DNA of 64,000 nt from Methylobacterium sp. Leaf125 (GCF_001423085.1 NZ_LMNU01000012.1:514185-578184); one strand, 5' to 3'. Numbered from the stretch's first letter, positions 1 through 8,481 are shown. Notes: a model not told the origin generated them from the sequence alone. Made by a program: numbers and translations.

Positions 1-399
1 GCCGTGCTGATCGGGCTCACCTACGCCTACCTGCCCTTCATGGTGCTGCCGCTCTACGCGGTGCTGACCAAGCTCGATCCGCGCCTGCCCGAGGCGGCGG
101 CCGATCTCGGTGCCGGACCGACGCGGGTGTTCTGGACGGTGACGCTGCCGCTCGCCCGCCCCGGACTGACCGCCGGAGCGCTGCTCTGCTTCGTGCCGAT
201 GGTGGGCGAATTCATCATCCCGGACCTGCTCGGCGGCTCGGACACACTGATGCTCGGGCGCGTCCTGTGGAGCGAGTTCTTCTCCAACCGCGATTGGCCA
301 CTCGCCTCGGCGGTGGCGATCCTCGTCCTCGTCCTGGTGGTCGGGCCGTTGATCCTGTTCCGCGAGGACGAGGCGACCGAGCGGGAGGCCGGCCGGTGA
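1..399 (+). CDS. potH: Putrescine ABC transporter permease PotH, C-terminal part (gene starts before the window)
   Basis: This is the C-terminal end of an inner-membrane permease of a polyamine (putrescine/spermidine) ABC importer. The reading frame is open from base 1, so the N-terminus lies upstream of the window. The cytoplasmic EAA loop that docks on the ATPase is visible at bases 91-150 (EAAADLGAGPTRVFWTVTLP). It is followed by a segment GEFIIPDLLGG and then SEFFSNRDWP, both close to what I know of E. coli PotH. A last membrane helix rich in Val and Leu comes before a short charged tail. The stop codon overlaps the GTG start of potI, so the two permeases are translationally coupled and should form the usual PotH-PotI heterodimer. 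The substrate is inferred from family resemblance only. Confidence 0.9.
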   Translation, partial: AVLIGLTYAYLPFMVLPLYAVLTKLDPRLPEAAADLGAGPTRVFWTVTLPLARPGLTAGALLCFVPMVGEFIIPDLLGGSDTLMLGRVLWSEFFSNRDWPLASAVAILVLVLVVGPLILFREDEATEREAGR

Positions 400-1169
400 G
401 GGCCCTCGACCGCATCGCCCTGACGTGCGGGCTCGGCTTCCTCTACGCGCCGATCCTGATCCTGGTGATCTACTCCTTCAACGCCTCGGCCCTGGTCACG
501 GTCTGGGGCGGGTTCTCGACCCGCTGGTACGGCGTGCTCGTCGCCGACGTTCCCCTGCGTGAGGCGGCCGGCATCTCCCTGGTGGTGGCACTGGCCTCGG
601 CCGCCCTCGCCACGGTGTTCGGGACCCTGGCGGCCCTGGCCCTCGATCGAGGCGGGCGCTTTGCAGGCCGCCGGGTCTTCCTCGGCCTGATCTATGCGCC
701 GCTGGTCATGCCGGAGGTGATCACGGGGCTGTCGCTGCTGCTGCTCTTCGTCGGCTTCGGCCTCGATCGCGGCCTCCTCACCCTGGTCGTCGCGCACGCG
801 ACCCTCGGTCTGGGCTTCGTGGCGGTGATCGTCGGGGCGCGCCTGCGCGGTCTCGACCGGTCGCTCGAGGAGGCAGCGGCCGATCTCGGCGCCGCTCCGG
901 CGCGCGTCTTCGCCACCGTCACCCTGCCGCTGATCGCGCCGTCCCTGGCGGCGGCCTTCCTCCTCGCCTTCACCCTGTCCCTCGACGATCTCGTCATCGC
1001 GAGCTTCGTCTCGGGCCCGGGGGCGACGACCCTGCCGATGCGGCTCTACAGTCAGGTCCGGCTCGGGGTGAACCCGGAGATCAACGCGGCCTCGACGCTT
1101 CTCGTCGGCACCGTCACCGCCATCGTGCTCACGGCCTCTTGGCTGACCGGGCGCAAAGGTTCGGCCTGA
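396..1169 (+). CDS. potI: Putrescine ABC transporter permease PotI
   Basis: Second permease subunit of the polyamine importer, 257 residues. I chose the GTG at 396 because it overlaps the potH stop as GTGA and has a gggagg-like ribosome site about 10 bases upstream. Opening the frame further upstream would run deep inside potH. The N-terminus FLYAPILILVIYSFN, the TGLSLLLLF helix and the C-terminal FTLSLDDLVIASFVSG followed by GATTLPM closely match E. coli PotI as I remember it. The EAA loop (EAAADLGAAPARVFATVTLP) lies near residues 158-178. It should sit in the cytoplasmic membrane with PotH, with the ATPase and binding protein encoded upstream of the window. No terminator with a T run is evident after it. 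Confidence 0.93.
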   Translation: MRALDRIALTCGLGFLYAPILILVIYSFNASALVTVWGGFSTRWYGVLVADVPLREAAGISLVVALASAALATVFGTLAALALDRGGRFAGRRVFLGLIYAPLVMPEVITGLSLLLLFVGFGLDRGLLTLVVAHATLGLGFVAVIVGARLRGLDRSLEEAAADLGAAPARVFATVTLPLIAPSLAAAFLLAFTLSLDDLVIASFVSGPGATTLPMRLYSQVRLGVNPEINAASTLLVGTVTAIVLTASWLTGRKGSA

Positions 1170-1294
1170 GAGGGGCCGGGCCTCCGATCGGCTTGGCCTG
1201 CTGCGCGCTTGAACTGGGACGGGCTTGAACCGGGACGGGCTTGGCCTTCGGAGATTGGGTCCGAGAGGGGCTTGGCTGGCGCGTCGGGTGTGCT

Positions 1295-3169
1295 CTAGGG
1301 CGCGTAGGCCCGGGCACCGGCCGGCAGCGCCAACCCGGCGGCGGGCATGCGCAGGGGGTTTGCCGGAGCCACCGCGCCGCCGCGCAGGTCCGGCACGGCG
1401 TCCCGGCCGAGGCTGCGCACGTCGAGTTCGCCGAAGGGGCCGGCGATCCGGAAGCGCATCGGCGGCCGCTTCTCCGATGCCGTCCCCCGTGCGGAGATCT
1501 CCGCGAGGGTGTCGCAGCGGCGGTCCGGCAGCGAGACGGTGCCGCGCAGGGAGGCAGCCAGGACGTTCGCCTCCATCGTGCCCTCGGTGATCTCGCCGAT
1601 GCCGTCGCGGAAGCGCAGGCTCAGGGTCGCGCGCTCGAACGCCGTGCGGCCGACGCGCCGGGCCGGCATCCGGTTGCGTTGGGCCGCCTCGTTCAGGTCG
1701 AACCCGATCAGGGTGCCGCCGTCGACCGAGAGGCCGGCATGGCCGTCGAGATGCTGCAGGAGCGCGTATAGGTCGGCGCCCGAGCCCTCGGCCTGGAACT
1801 GGCCCTGGGCCGTGCCGAGGATCCAGTTCTCCGGGCGCAGGTCGCCCGGGAAGGCCGCGAGGTCGAGCCGGTCGAAGGTGCCCTGGACCTTGGCCTCGGT
1901 CACGGCCGCGTCCTTCGGCGCGGTGGCGAGGGCGAGACGGCCCTTGAGGGTTCCGCCCGCTACGGAGGCGCGGCTGAGGGAGGCCTCGATGTTCCCGTCC
2001 CGGACCAGGACGCTGGCGGCCAGGTCCTCGGCGAGGAGCGGGCCGAACCGGGCCGCGCCCGCCGAGATCCGCAAGTCGAGGTCGCCGCCGGTATAGGGCG
2101 CGAGGGCGAGGGCGCGCAGGCGCCAGTCGGGGGTACCGGCGGGGGCGGCGGTGACCCCGACGGCGCGGAGCAGATCCGCCAGCAGCGGAGCGAGGTTCAG
2201 CGTCTCGGCCGCCAGGGTCGCCTGCACGGCCGGCCGGTCGCGTCCGAAGGAGACGGCACCGGCCCCCTCCAGGCGATTGTCGCCGAAGGAGACCCGCACG
2301 TTGGGCAGCAGCAGCTGACGCCCGTTCATCTCAAAATTGCCGGTCAGCCCGAACGCCGCCACGAACGGCGACAGGGCGACGTTGCCCCCGGCCCAGGCGA
2401 GGGTCTCCGGCAGGGACCGCGTCTCGAACTGGCCGAGCCCGGTCAGGGTCAGGCCCTCGGCCGCGACGAGGCCGTTGCCCTCGGCCGTCAGACTCCCGGC
2501 GGCCCAGCTCGCCGTGAGAGCGAAGGGCGTGGAGCCGCCGTCGAGGAGATCGATCACCCGCAGGCCCGAGACGGCGAACCGCGTCGGCATGGCGCTCCAC
2601 TGGAAGCTGCCGAAGATCTCGGCCTGGGCGCTCCAGAGCGGCCAGGACAGGGTCAGGTCGAGGTCGCGCGCGGTCTGGGGGGATCCGTCCCGGGGATCGA
2701 GCCCCTTGGCGGTGGCGCGCGAGAGGCTGATCCGGCGGGGATGGGAGGCGCCGTCCGCCCCGAGCCGGGCGCCGAGGCGGCGGAGGGGCTCGGACCAGCG
2801 GCCGTCGTGGGCATTCGCCGGCAGGTAGACTGTCGCGCCGTCGAGCCCGAGGGTGTTCACCTCGAGGCGCCCCGTCAGCAGGGCCAGCAGGCTCAGCTGG
2901 AGGGAGAGGGCGCCGCCCTCCGCCAGGACGGGACCATCCCCGTCGGCCGCGGCGAGGCGGACATCGCGAAAGCCCAGGCGCGGCAGCGGCAGCAGGGTGA
3001 CCTCGGTCGGCCCCGCCGCGGTCATGGCGAGCCCGTAGGTGCGCGCGAAGTCCCGCGCCACGAAGGCCCGCAGGCGCGGCGTCGCGACCGACCAGGGCAG
3101 GCAGGCGGCCGAGAGGGCGACGACGAATGCCGCGAGGCTCATCAGGGACAGGAGGCGGCGCAGAGGCAT
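1295..3169 (-). CDS. AsmA family protein
   Basis: A 624-residue AsmA-like protein, transcribed towards the pot operon. Residues 1-30 form an uncleaved signal anchor (MPLRRLLSLMSLAAFVVALS). It is followed by the typical AsmA N-terminal pattern of a short helix region, then repeated beta-rich segments in which Leu, Gly and Asp alternate. The C-terminal third (near LDGHAGLSVDGGTLIGFDL) resembles the AsmA C-terminal domain. Family members bridge the periplasm and are associated with phospholipid transport and outer membrane assembly; the exact role of this paralogue cannot be told from the sequence. The start ATG at 3169 has a tggag ribosome site just upstream on its strand. It seems to be a single-gene unit. 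Confidence 0.85.
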   Translation of the reverse strand: MPLRRLLSLMSLAAFVVALSAACLPWSVATPRLRAFVARDFARTYGLAMTAAGPTEVTLLPLPRLGFRDVRLAAADGDGPVLAEGGALSLQLSLLALLTGRLEVNTLGLDGATVYLPANAHDGRWSEPLRRLGARLGADGASHPRRISLSRATAKGLDPRDGSPQTARDLDLTLSWPLWSAQAEIFGSFQWSAMPTRFAVSGLRVIDLLDGGSTPFALTASWAAGSLTAEGNGLVAAEGLTLTGLGQFETRSLPETLAWAGGNVALSPFVAAFGLTGNFEMNGRQLLLPNVRVSFGDNRLEGAGAVSFGRDRPAVQATLAAETLNLAPLLADLLRAVGVTAAPAGTPDWRLRALALAPYTGGDLDLRISAGAARFGPLLAEDLAASVLVRDGNIEASLSRASVAGGTLKGRLALATAPKDAAVTEAKVQGTFDRLDLAAFPGDLRPENWILGTAQGQFQAEGSGADLYALLQHLDGHAGLSVDGGTLIGFDLNEAAQRNRMPARRVGRTAFERATLSLRFRDGIGEITEGTMEANVLAASLRGTVSLPDRRCDTLAEISARGTASEKRPPMRFRIAGPFGELDVRSLGRDAVPDLRGGAVAPANPLRMPAAGLALPAGARAYAP

Positions 3170-3562
3170 TCCACTCCATCCGGTGGGTGGGACGCACGGC
3201 GGGCCGCACGATCGACGATGGGATGGGCGCGTCCGGCCCCGGCAGCCGCGACGCGCGGAAGAACCGGCGACGCCCTCCTGATAGTCCTCGACGTCCCGCT
3301 TGTCTCCCCGGGCGAGGGCGACGCTCCCGCGCCATCCACCGTGCAGAGCGGCGGAACGCTTCCGCCCACGAGACAGCCTCGGGTCCGCGCGCCTCCGGAG
3401 GGCCCGGGCGACGCCCTCCGGCCGGCCCCGCGCTCAGACCCGGCCCGGGCTGTTCCGCGCATTGCAAAATGTAACGGCCGCACCGCGACGAGGGGTTGGC
3501 AGGACGCCGCTTGTGCGTGACGGTCGCGCCGACCAAGAACAGAACCACACAGGAGGGCATCC
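3170..3562. other. Intergenic region between AsmA-like gene and scoA
   Basis: This 393-base stretch lies between divergent genes and should carry both promoters. No convincing coding frame is present. A perfect 7-bp inverted repeat with a 3-base centre (GGCGGAA-CGC-TTCCGCC) sits at 3350-3366 and could be an operator, but I know no regulator for it. The scoA ribosome site aggaggg lies just before 3563. Confidence 0.5.
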
Positions 3563-4291
3563 ATGAAGAAGGTTTATCCCGACGCCACGGCGGCACTGGC
3601 CGGCGTGCTGAAGGACGGCATGATGATCATGTGCGGCGGCTTCGGTCTCTGCGGAATTCCCGATGCCCTGATCGAGGCGATCCGCGCGTCCGGGGTGAAG
3701 AACCTCACCGTGGTCTCCAACAATGCCGGCATCGACGGCGTCGGCCTCGGCAAGCTCTTGGAAACCCGCCAGGTCGCCAAGATGATCTCGTCCTATGTGG
3801 GTGAGAACAAGGAATTCGCCCGCCAGTACCTCGGCGGCGAGCTCGCCATCGAGTTCAACCCGCAGGGCACCCTGGCCGAGCGCATCCGCGCCGGCGGCGC
3901 CGGCATCCCGGCCTTCTACACCAAGACCGGCGTCGGCACCCTGATCGCCGAAGGCAAGGACGTGCGCGACTTCGACGGCGAGGACTACGTGCTGGAGCGC
4001 GGTCTGTTCGCGGACCTGGCCATCGTCCATGCCTGGAAGGGCGACACCGAGGGCAACCTGATCTACCGGAAGACGGCGCGGAACTTCAATCCGATGATGG
4101 CCACCGCCGCCACGATCACCGTGGCGCAGGTGGAGCATCTCGTGCAGCCCGGCGAGATCGACCCCGACACCATCATCACCCCCGGCATCTTCGTGAAGCG
4201 CATGGTCCACGTGCCGGAGCGCGAGAAGCGCATCGAGCAGCGCACCACCCGCAAGCGCGGCGAGCCCGCCGTGCCGCCCGCCGCCGTCTGA
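3563..4291 (+). CDS. scoA: Succinyl-CoA:3-ketoacid CoA-transferase, subunit A
   Basis: Alpha subunit of a family I CoA-transferase, 242 residues. It moves CoA between succinyl-CoA and acetoacetate (or a related 3-oxoacid). The glycine-rich CoA-binding signature GGFGLCGIP is at residues 25-33. Other conserved blocks are [26 protein letters not shown] and RKTARNFNP, all of which match ScoA-type rather than glutaconate-type subunits. The start follows a strong aggaggg ribosome site. The beta subunit starts 23 bases downstream, so both are made from one message and form the usual heteromer. In a bacterium that stores polyhydroxybutyrate it would serve acetoacetate use. That link is inference. Confidence 0.94.
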   Translation: MKKVYPDATAALAGVLKDGMMIMCGGFGLCGIPDALIEAIRASGVKNLTVVSNNAGIDGVGLGKLLETRQVAKMISSYVGENKEFARQYLGGELAIEFNPQGTLAERIRAGGAGIPAFYTKTGVGTLIAEGKDVRDFDGEDYVLERGLFADLAIVHAWKGDTEGNLIYRKTARNFNPMMATAATITVAQVEHLVQPGEIDPDTIITPGIFVKRMVHVPEREKRIEQRTTRKRGEPAVPPAAV

Positions 4292-4314
4292 GAGCCGAGC
4301 TAAGGAGAACCATC

Positions 4315-4974
4315 ATGGCCTGGACCCGCGAACAGATGGCCGAGCGCGCCGCACGAGAGCTGCAGGACGGCTTCTACGTGAACCTCGGCATCGGCATCCC
4401 GACCCTCGTGTCGAACTACATCCCGGACGGGATGTCGGTGCAGCTGCAATCCGAGAACGGCATGCTCGGCATGGGCCCCTTCCCCTACGAGGGAGAGGAG
4501 GATGCCGACCTGATCAATGCCGGCAAGCAGACGATCACCGCTTTGCCCACCACCAGCTACTTCTCCTCGGCCGAATCCTTCGGGATGATCCGGGGCGGGC
4601 ACATCAACCTGTCGATCCTGGGCGCCATGCAGGTGGCCGAGAACGGCGACCTCGCCAACTGGATGATCCCGGGCAAGATGGTGAAGGGCATGGGCGGCGC
4701 CATGGACCTGGTGGCCGGCGTCAAGAAGGTGGTGGTGGTGATGGAGCACACCGCCAAGGGCAAGGACGGCTCGGAGAGCCCGAAGCTGCTCCAGGCCTGC
4801 GACCTGCCGCTCACCGGCACCCACGTGGTCGACATGGTCATCACCGATCTCGGCGTCTTCACCATCGACAAGAAGGGCGACGGGGGCATGACCCTGGTCG
4901 AGCTGGCCGAGGGGGTCACCGAGGACGAGATCCGCGCCAAGACCACGGCCCGCTTCACCACCCGGCTCGCCTGA
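4315..4974 (+). CDS. scoB: Succinyl-CoA:3-ketoacid CoA-transferase, subunit B
   Basis: Beta subunit of the CoA-transferase, 219 residues. The catalytic glutamate that forms the enzyme-CoA thioester is expected in the [10 protein letters not shown] motif, which puts it at Glu47. [10 protein letters not shown] (residues 23-32) and [14 protein letters not shown] are further family blocks. A ribosome site aaggag precedes the ATG at 4315. The gene directly follows scoA and is closed by a rho-independent terminator at 5016-5046, so scoAB is a two-gene operon. Confidence 0.95.
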   Translation: MAWTREQMAERAARELQDGFYVNLGIGIPTLVSNYIPDGMSVQLQSENGMLGMGPFPYEGEEDADLINAGKQTITALPTTSYFSSAESFGMIRGGHINLSILGAMQVAENGDLANWMIPGKMVKGMGGAMDLVAGVKKVVVVMEHTAKGKDGSESPKLLQACDLPLTGTHVVDMVITDLGVFTIDKKGDGGMTLVELAEGVTEDEIRAKTTARFTTRLA

Positions 4975-5015
4975 ACCGCGCGACGGGGCGGAGCCCCTCC
5001 GCGCGAGCCACCGAA

Positions 5016-5046
5016 CCCCGCCCGGCTCCGGCCGCGGCGGGTTTTT
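5016..5046 (+). terminator. Rho-independent terminator of scoAB
   Basis: CCCGCC at 5017-5022 pairs with GGCGGG at 5036-5041 around a GC-rich loop, followed directly by TTTTT at 5042-5046. Confidence 0.75.
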
Positions 5047-5117
5047 GCCGGCCCAAGGGTCCCCGTGGGCCGGCGACGCCCTACCGTAAGGCACAGGCCC
5101 ACAGGGGAGTGCACGAC

Positions 5118-5291
5118 ATGGCAGTGGTATCCAAGACGGTGATGAGCGAGGGCAAGGCGGCCAAGCAGGCCGGGCAACCGGATTCCGCCAATCCCTATCC
5201 GGCCGGCTCGCAGAACAGCGCGGACTGGCTCGAGGGCTACACCTACGACGAGGCCGAGCAGAACACCGACCGCGCCGAGAGCGACACCTGA
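5118..5291 (+). CDS. Small RMF/CrpP-like protein
   Basis: A 57-residue acidic protein. I start it at the ATG at 5118, which has aggggag 9 bases upstream; a GTG at 5109 would overlap that site. The core reads NPYPAGSQNSADWLEGY. Its pattern of Asn-Pro-Tyr-Pro, Gly-Ser/Thr, a few residues and Trp-Leu-x-Gly recalls the ribosome modulation factor / CrpP family, whose founding member binds ribosomes in stationary phase. I infer membership from this motif alone. It seems to be a single gene with no clear partner. Confidence 0.6.
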   Translation: MAVVSKTVMSEGKAAKQAGQPDSANPYPAGSQNSADWLEGYTYDEAEQNTDRAESDT

Positions 5292-5521
5292 GCGCCGCGC
5301 GGGAGCCGGCGGCGCCGGCTCCTGCCTTCGGGCGCGGGCCGTCGGATCGTCGGAGCGTCGCTGCCTGCGGCCACGACCCTGCGCGAAAGTCGAGACGGCA
5401 CCCGGACCGGGCGAGCCACAGGATAGGCTTCGCACGAGCCCCGCATTGATAAAGAATTTGAACAATTGAGCGCAGGTCCGCGTTGGTCGACCAGAGAATG
5501 AAAACTGGAGGACACCGCAGC

Positions 5522-5809
5522 ATGTCTATCAAGACCCTCGCCTTCGCCGGCTCGATCGCCCTGGCCCTCACCGGCACCGCCTTCGCGCAGACCGCGACCG
5601 GCACCGAGCAGAACATGAACAATCCGGGCAGCGTGAAGAGCAACAGCGAGAAGTCGATGGAGCGCATGGGCGCCCCCGGTACCACGGGCTCGACCATGGC
5701 CCCGGCCGGCACCTCCGGCGGTCCGAGCACCGCGACGGTCGGCGCGCCCGGCGGCAGCACCGGCGGCAACGGCGTGACCGGCAGCGGCGCAGCCCCCAGC
5801 GGCAAGTAA
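5522..5809 (+). CDS. Small exported protein, Gly/Ser/Thr-rich
   Basis: A 95-residue protein of unknown function. The ATG at 5522 has ctggagga upstream and opens a clear signal peptide (MSIKTLAFAGSIALALTGTAFA) that would be cut before Gln. The mature part has no cysteine, is low in complexity and is rich in Gly, Ser, Thr, Ala and Pro. It is probably disordered in the periplasm or outside. A strong terminator follows at 5861-5891. The gene at 32066-32347 has the same design, so the two may be paralogues in architecture. Confidence 0.75.
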   Translation: MSIKTLAFAGSIALALTGTAFAQTATGTEQNMNNPGSVKSNSEKSMERMGAPGTTGSTMAPAGTSGGPSTATVGAPGGSTGGNGVTGSGAAPSGK

Positions 5810-5860
5810 GCCAGCTTCAGGTAAACTTCGTCGGGGTCGCCGCGCGGCCCTGACAGGTGA

Positions 5861-5891
5861 AAGCCCCGCAGCCTTACTGCGGGGCTTTTTC
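5861..5891 (+). terminator. Strong rho-independent terminator
   Basis: A perfect 11-bp stem (AAGCCCCGCAG at 5861-5871, CTGCGGGGCTT at 5877-5887) with a 5-base loop runs into a T tract to 5890. The A residues at the other foot mean it may also stop transcription from the facing gene at 5902-6396. Confidence 0.88.
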
Positions 5892-5901
5892 TCGTGCCCG
5901 G

Positions 5902-6396
5902 CTACGAACCCGTGTAGCCGAGCCCCGCGGCCGCGGCCTTGAGGCGGTCGAACGCCTCGGCATAGCGCGCCCGCCGGGCCTCGCCGTCGGGCAACGTCCG
6001 GTCGGGGCTCAGATTGTCCTCCGTGTCGGACATCTTGATCAGCAGCGCCCCGAGATGATGCTGGGCGATCAGGGCGGAGATGCGCGCGTCGTACGGCACC
6101 GGCGCGGCCGGCTTCGTCAGCATCGCCACCATGGCGATCACCGCCTCGGAGAAGCCCTCGGCCCGCAGGGCGATCGGCGTGGTCGGGGTGTCCTCGAGGA
6201 CGTCGTGCAGGATCGCGGCCTGCATCACCTCCATCGGATCGATGGCGAGGCGGTCCACCGACTTCGCGTGCCCCGCCCGGCCGACCGAAGCGTTGGCGAC
6301 GCGCTCCAGGTGGCGGATGTAGGGTTGCCCGCCCTTATCGATCTGCCCCGCATGCGCGATCATCGCGAAGCTGTGGGCCTCGAAGATGGATGCCAT
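5902..6396 (-). CDS. HD-domain phosphohydrolase, MESH1/SpoT-hydrolase type
   Basis: A 164-residue protein with the metal-binding pattern of RelA/SpoT-type hydrolases: His15 and His29, then HD at residues 64-65 in ILHDVLED, and a later KMSDTEDN segment. Free-standing HD proteins of this length resemble MESH1-type (p)ppGpp or NADPH hydrolases. The substrate cannot be decided here. The frame is open upstream, but I use the ATG at 6396 because MASIFEAHSFAMIAH is a typical family N-terminus and agaggag lies about 10 bases upstream. It converges with the exported protein gene across a shared terminator. Confidence 0.75.
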   Translation of the reverse strand: MASIFEAHSFAMIAHAGQIDKGGQPYIRHLERVANASVGRAGHAKSVDRLAIDPMEVMQAAILHDVLEDTPTTPIALRAEGFSEAVIAMVAMLTKPAAPVPYDARISALIAQHHLGALLIKMSDTEDNLSPDRTLPDGEARRARYAEAFDRLKAAAAGLGYTGS

Positions 6397-6606
6397 GCCG
6401 CGCGCTCCTCTCAGGCCGGACCTGCCGGCCCGGTAGACCATTCCGCCCGGCAATCCACAAGCACGGACGCGCGTCGGGCATTCGGCCCGGAAACGGGACG
6501 ATGCGGACCGGTAACGTTAGCTGCCCGTTAAGCGGAACCGTCGAAATCAGGGGATATGCCGGGGTGTTCGCCCGGCCCTTCGAGTGCAGCGTGAGGACAG
6601 TGGCGT

Positions 6607-7020
6607 ATGGGCAGCGTTCCGGCGACGATGGACAATGTGGTCCCCTTCCGACGCACCCTCCGCCCCCAGCCGTCGGCGGCGGCGTCCGCGGCGCCCCGCG
6701 GCGGCCTCGCGGCCCGGCGCAGCGAGCAGCGCGCCCTGATGGATTCGGTCTACGCCACGGGCAGCCTCTCCGTGGCGGCGGGCGACCGCGAGACCAAGCT
6801 GATCGCGGCCCGGCTCCAGGTCTACGGCTTCGTGCTGATCGAGGAGATCGGCGCCGACGGCCGGCCCCGGCGCCTGCGCCCCTCCGAGGCCATCCGCGCC
6901 CGCACCGAGTCGCCCTGGCGCCTCTCGAAGGCGAGCTACGGCGCGGCTGCCGGCCTCGCGGTGACCATCCCGGCCGTCGACGACTTCCTGTTCGACCAGC
7001 CCGCCGACCGCCCGGCCTGA
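6607..7020 (+). CDS. Hypothetical protein
   Basis: A 137-residue protein that I do not recognise. The first 45 residues are rich in Ala, Arg and Pro and look disordered. The middle (about residues 45-100) could fold into a small alpha/beta domain, with AARLQVYGFVLIEEIG as its most ordered-looking part. The ATG at 6607 has tgagga upstream; an inner ATG at 6628 is an alternative start. Codon use fits the host. It stands alone, followed by the micro-ORF at 7152. Confidence 0.55.
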   Translation: MGSVPATMDNVVPFRRTLRPQPSAAASAAPRGGLAARRSEQRALMDSVYATGSLSVAAGDRETKLIAARLQVYGFVLIEEIGADGRPRRLRPSEAIRARTESPWRLSKASYGAAAGLAVTIPAVDDFLFDQPADRPA

Positions 7021-7151
7021 GGGGGCCCCACGATCCTCTGTGGCCGCCGGGAGACATCGGCAATTTCCTCGTCGGAGCCGTAGTTCTGATCATCGAATTC
7101 TAAGGCTGGGCGTGAGATGAAGGCTCTCGTTCCACTCCCGGCCATACCGCC

Positions 7152-7265
7152 ATGCTGTCCGCCTCAGAAAACATCGTCATCCAGCACCGTGAGATCGTCG
7201 CCGTCCTGGTGACGTACGGGATATTCCTGGCCGGCGTGATGGGCGTGGCTTGGTTGATCGCGTAG
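7152..7265 (+). CDS. Putative 37-residue membrane micro-protein
   Basis: A short frame encodes a polar N-terminus (MLSASENIVIQHREIV) and one hydrophobic helix (AVLVTYGIFLAGVMGVAWLI) that ends at the stop. The helix-only design fits a small membrane protein. No good ribosome site is visible upstream, so expression is uncertain. The final codons and stop (ttg atc gcg tag) form the first copy of the 23-bp tandem repeat that follows, which suggests that the repeat grew out of the end of this gene. Confidence 0.4.
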   Translation: MLSASENIVIQHREIVAVLVTYGIFLAGVMGVAWLIA

Positions 7266-7366
7266 GCGCGGCCCGGTTGATCGCGTAGGCGCGGCCCGGT
7301 TGATCGCATAGGCACGGCCCGGTTGATCGCGTAGGCGCGGCCCGGTTGATCGCGTAGGCGCGGCCC
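7254..7366. repeat. 23-bp tandem repeat, five copies
   Basis: Unit TTGATCGCGTAGGCGCGGCC followed by CGG, starting at 7254, 7277, 7300, 7323 and 7346. The last copy lacks two bases. Copies are identical except for the third, which has two G-to-A changes. As 23 is not a multiple of three, the array is not a coding repeat. The first copy overlaps the stop of the micro-ORF. Confidence 0.95.
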
Positions 7367-7402
7367 AACGGGTCGCCCGAGCGGACGCGCCGTCGCGGGG
7401 TC

Positions 7403-7428
7403 GGAACCGCGCGGGTTTCGCCCCGGTT
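7403..7428 (+). promoter_or_regulatory. Candidate EcfG-type general stress promoter
   Basis: GGAAC at 7403-7407, then 18 bases, then GTT at 7426-7428. This fits the known alphaproteobacterial sigma-EcfG pattern (GGAAC, 16-18 bases, CGTT) except for the first base of the -10 box. It lies about 30 bases before the DUF3140 gene start. A match this short could be chance. Confidence 0.3.
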
Positions 7429-7458
7429 TTCCGCCCGATCGTTTCGGGAGAGAACCGC

Positions 7459-7812
7459 ATGGCAGACAAGGGCGACGACCACGCCGAGACCTACAAGGCG
7501 TTCCACGAGGCCGTAAACATGACGGCGGCCAAGCTCGACGCGTTCCTGAAGACCGACGAGAGCCAGTCGGTCGGCCAGAAGAAGGATGGCGGCGAGGCGA
7601 CCGGCCATCGCGAGGGGCGGCGCATCGTCGAGCTCCTGCGCACCAAGAAAACCGACCTCACGGACGACGACTACGCGCACATGGCCAAGGTCGTCGGCTA
7701 CGTGCACCGTCACCTCAAGCAGGGCGGCCCGAAGGAGACCGACAAGGTGAAGGAGTCCCCCTGGCGCCTGTCGCTGATGAATTGGGGACACGATCCGCTG
7801 AAGGACGACTGA
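7459..7812 (+). CDS. DUF3140 domain protein
   Basis: A 117-residue soluble protein of the DUF3140 family. Recognisable blocks are FHEAVNMTAAKLDAFL, DESQSVGQKKDG, GRRIVELLRTKK, DDYAHMAKVVGYVHRHL and WRLSLMNWGHDP. Such proteins are often annotated as putative DNA-binding proteins, without firm proof. The start ATG has gggagag 7 bases upstream. A candidate stress promoter is noted just before it. The 23-bp repeat lies upstream and a tRNA gene on the other strand lies downstream. Confidence 0.85.
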   Translation: MADKGDDHAETYKAFHEAVNMTAAKLDAFLKTDESQSVGQKKDGGEATGHREGRRIVELLRTKKTDLTDDDYAHMAKVVGYVHRHLKQGGPKETDKVKESPWRLSLMNWGHDPLKDD

Positions 7813-7889
7813 GTCCGGCCCGGAGCGGGCTTCGGATCAGGTCGGATCGCGGGTGATCGAACCACCGGCCGTCCCGCGCTGGGGAAACC

Positions 7890-7965
7890 TGGTGGAGCTG
7901 AGCGGGATCGAACCGCTGACCTCCGCAGTGCGATTGCGGCGCTCTCCCATCTGAGCTACAGCCCC
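7890..7965 (-). tRNA. tRNA-Ala (anticodon CGC)
   Basis: On the minus strand the sequence starts GGGGCTG and ends CAGCTCC-ACCA, which pair as the acceptor stem with one G-T pair. The anticodon stem CCGCA/TGCGG encloses the 7-base loop ATCGCAC, giving anticodon CGC for codon GCG. The T arm GCGGTTCGATCCCGC is intact and CCA is encoded. Confidence 0.97.
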
Positions 7966-8086
7966 GTTCCGGGGTGGCGGCCTTTTAGGCTCGCTCACGC
8001 CGACCTGTCAATTCCAGAAATCCTGCAGCTTTGCGTGCGCGTGATGCGTCCCGCGGGCGCGGGCCACGAGGACATCGTTTCCGCGC

Positions 8087-8389
8087 ATGAACGCCTTCAT
8101 CTGGCTCTTCGACACCGTCGTGCAGCTCTACATCTACGTCCTCATCGCCAGCGCCGTCCTAAGCTGGCTCGTGGCGTTCAACGTGGTGAATGTCCGCAAC
8201 CCGATCGTGTCGCAGATCGGCGAGGTACTCTACCGCCTCACCGAGCCGGTGCTGCGCCCGATCCGCAACATCCTGCCCAACCTCGGCGGCGTCGACCTCT
8301 CGCCGATCGTGCTCGTGCTGCTGCTGCTGTTCGCGAGCCGCCTGCTCCACGAGTTCGTGCCGGCGCAGACCTACGTCTACACCCGCTGA
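8087..8389 (+). CDS. yggT: YggT family membrane protein
   Basis: A 100-residue inner-membrane protein with two hydrophobic helices (about residues 10-30 and 70-87) and a middle loop NPIVSQIGEVLYRLTEPVLR. That loop and the following PIRNILPNLGGVDLSP are the signature of the YggT family, which has been linked to osmotic tolerance and to cell-division or SepF-linked loci. The ATG follows a weak ribosome site. It stands upstream of mesaconyl-CoA hydratase with a 92-base gap, and no functional link is obvious. Confidence 0.9.
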   Translation: MNAFIWLFDTVVQLYIYVLIASAVLSWLVAFNVVNVRNPIVSQIGEVLYRLTEPVLRPIRNILPNLGGVDLSPIVLVLLLLFASRLLHEFVPAQTYVYTR

Positions 8390-8481
8390 CCGGACGGGCT
8401 TTCGAGGGGCGGGACGCAACGACGGCCCGCCCGACATAAAAAACCGACGCGCCACCGCGCCGCCCTGGGGACGAGACCGTC

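Noticed and set aside
1208..1239. Two copies of a 16-bp repeat after potI
   Set aside because: Only two imperfect copies; no sign of function, and too short to call a repeat array.
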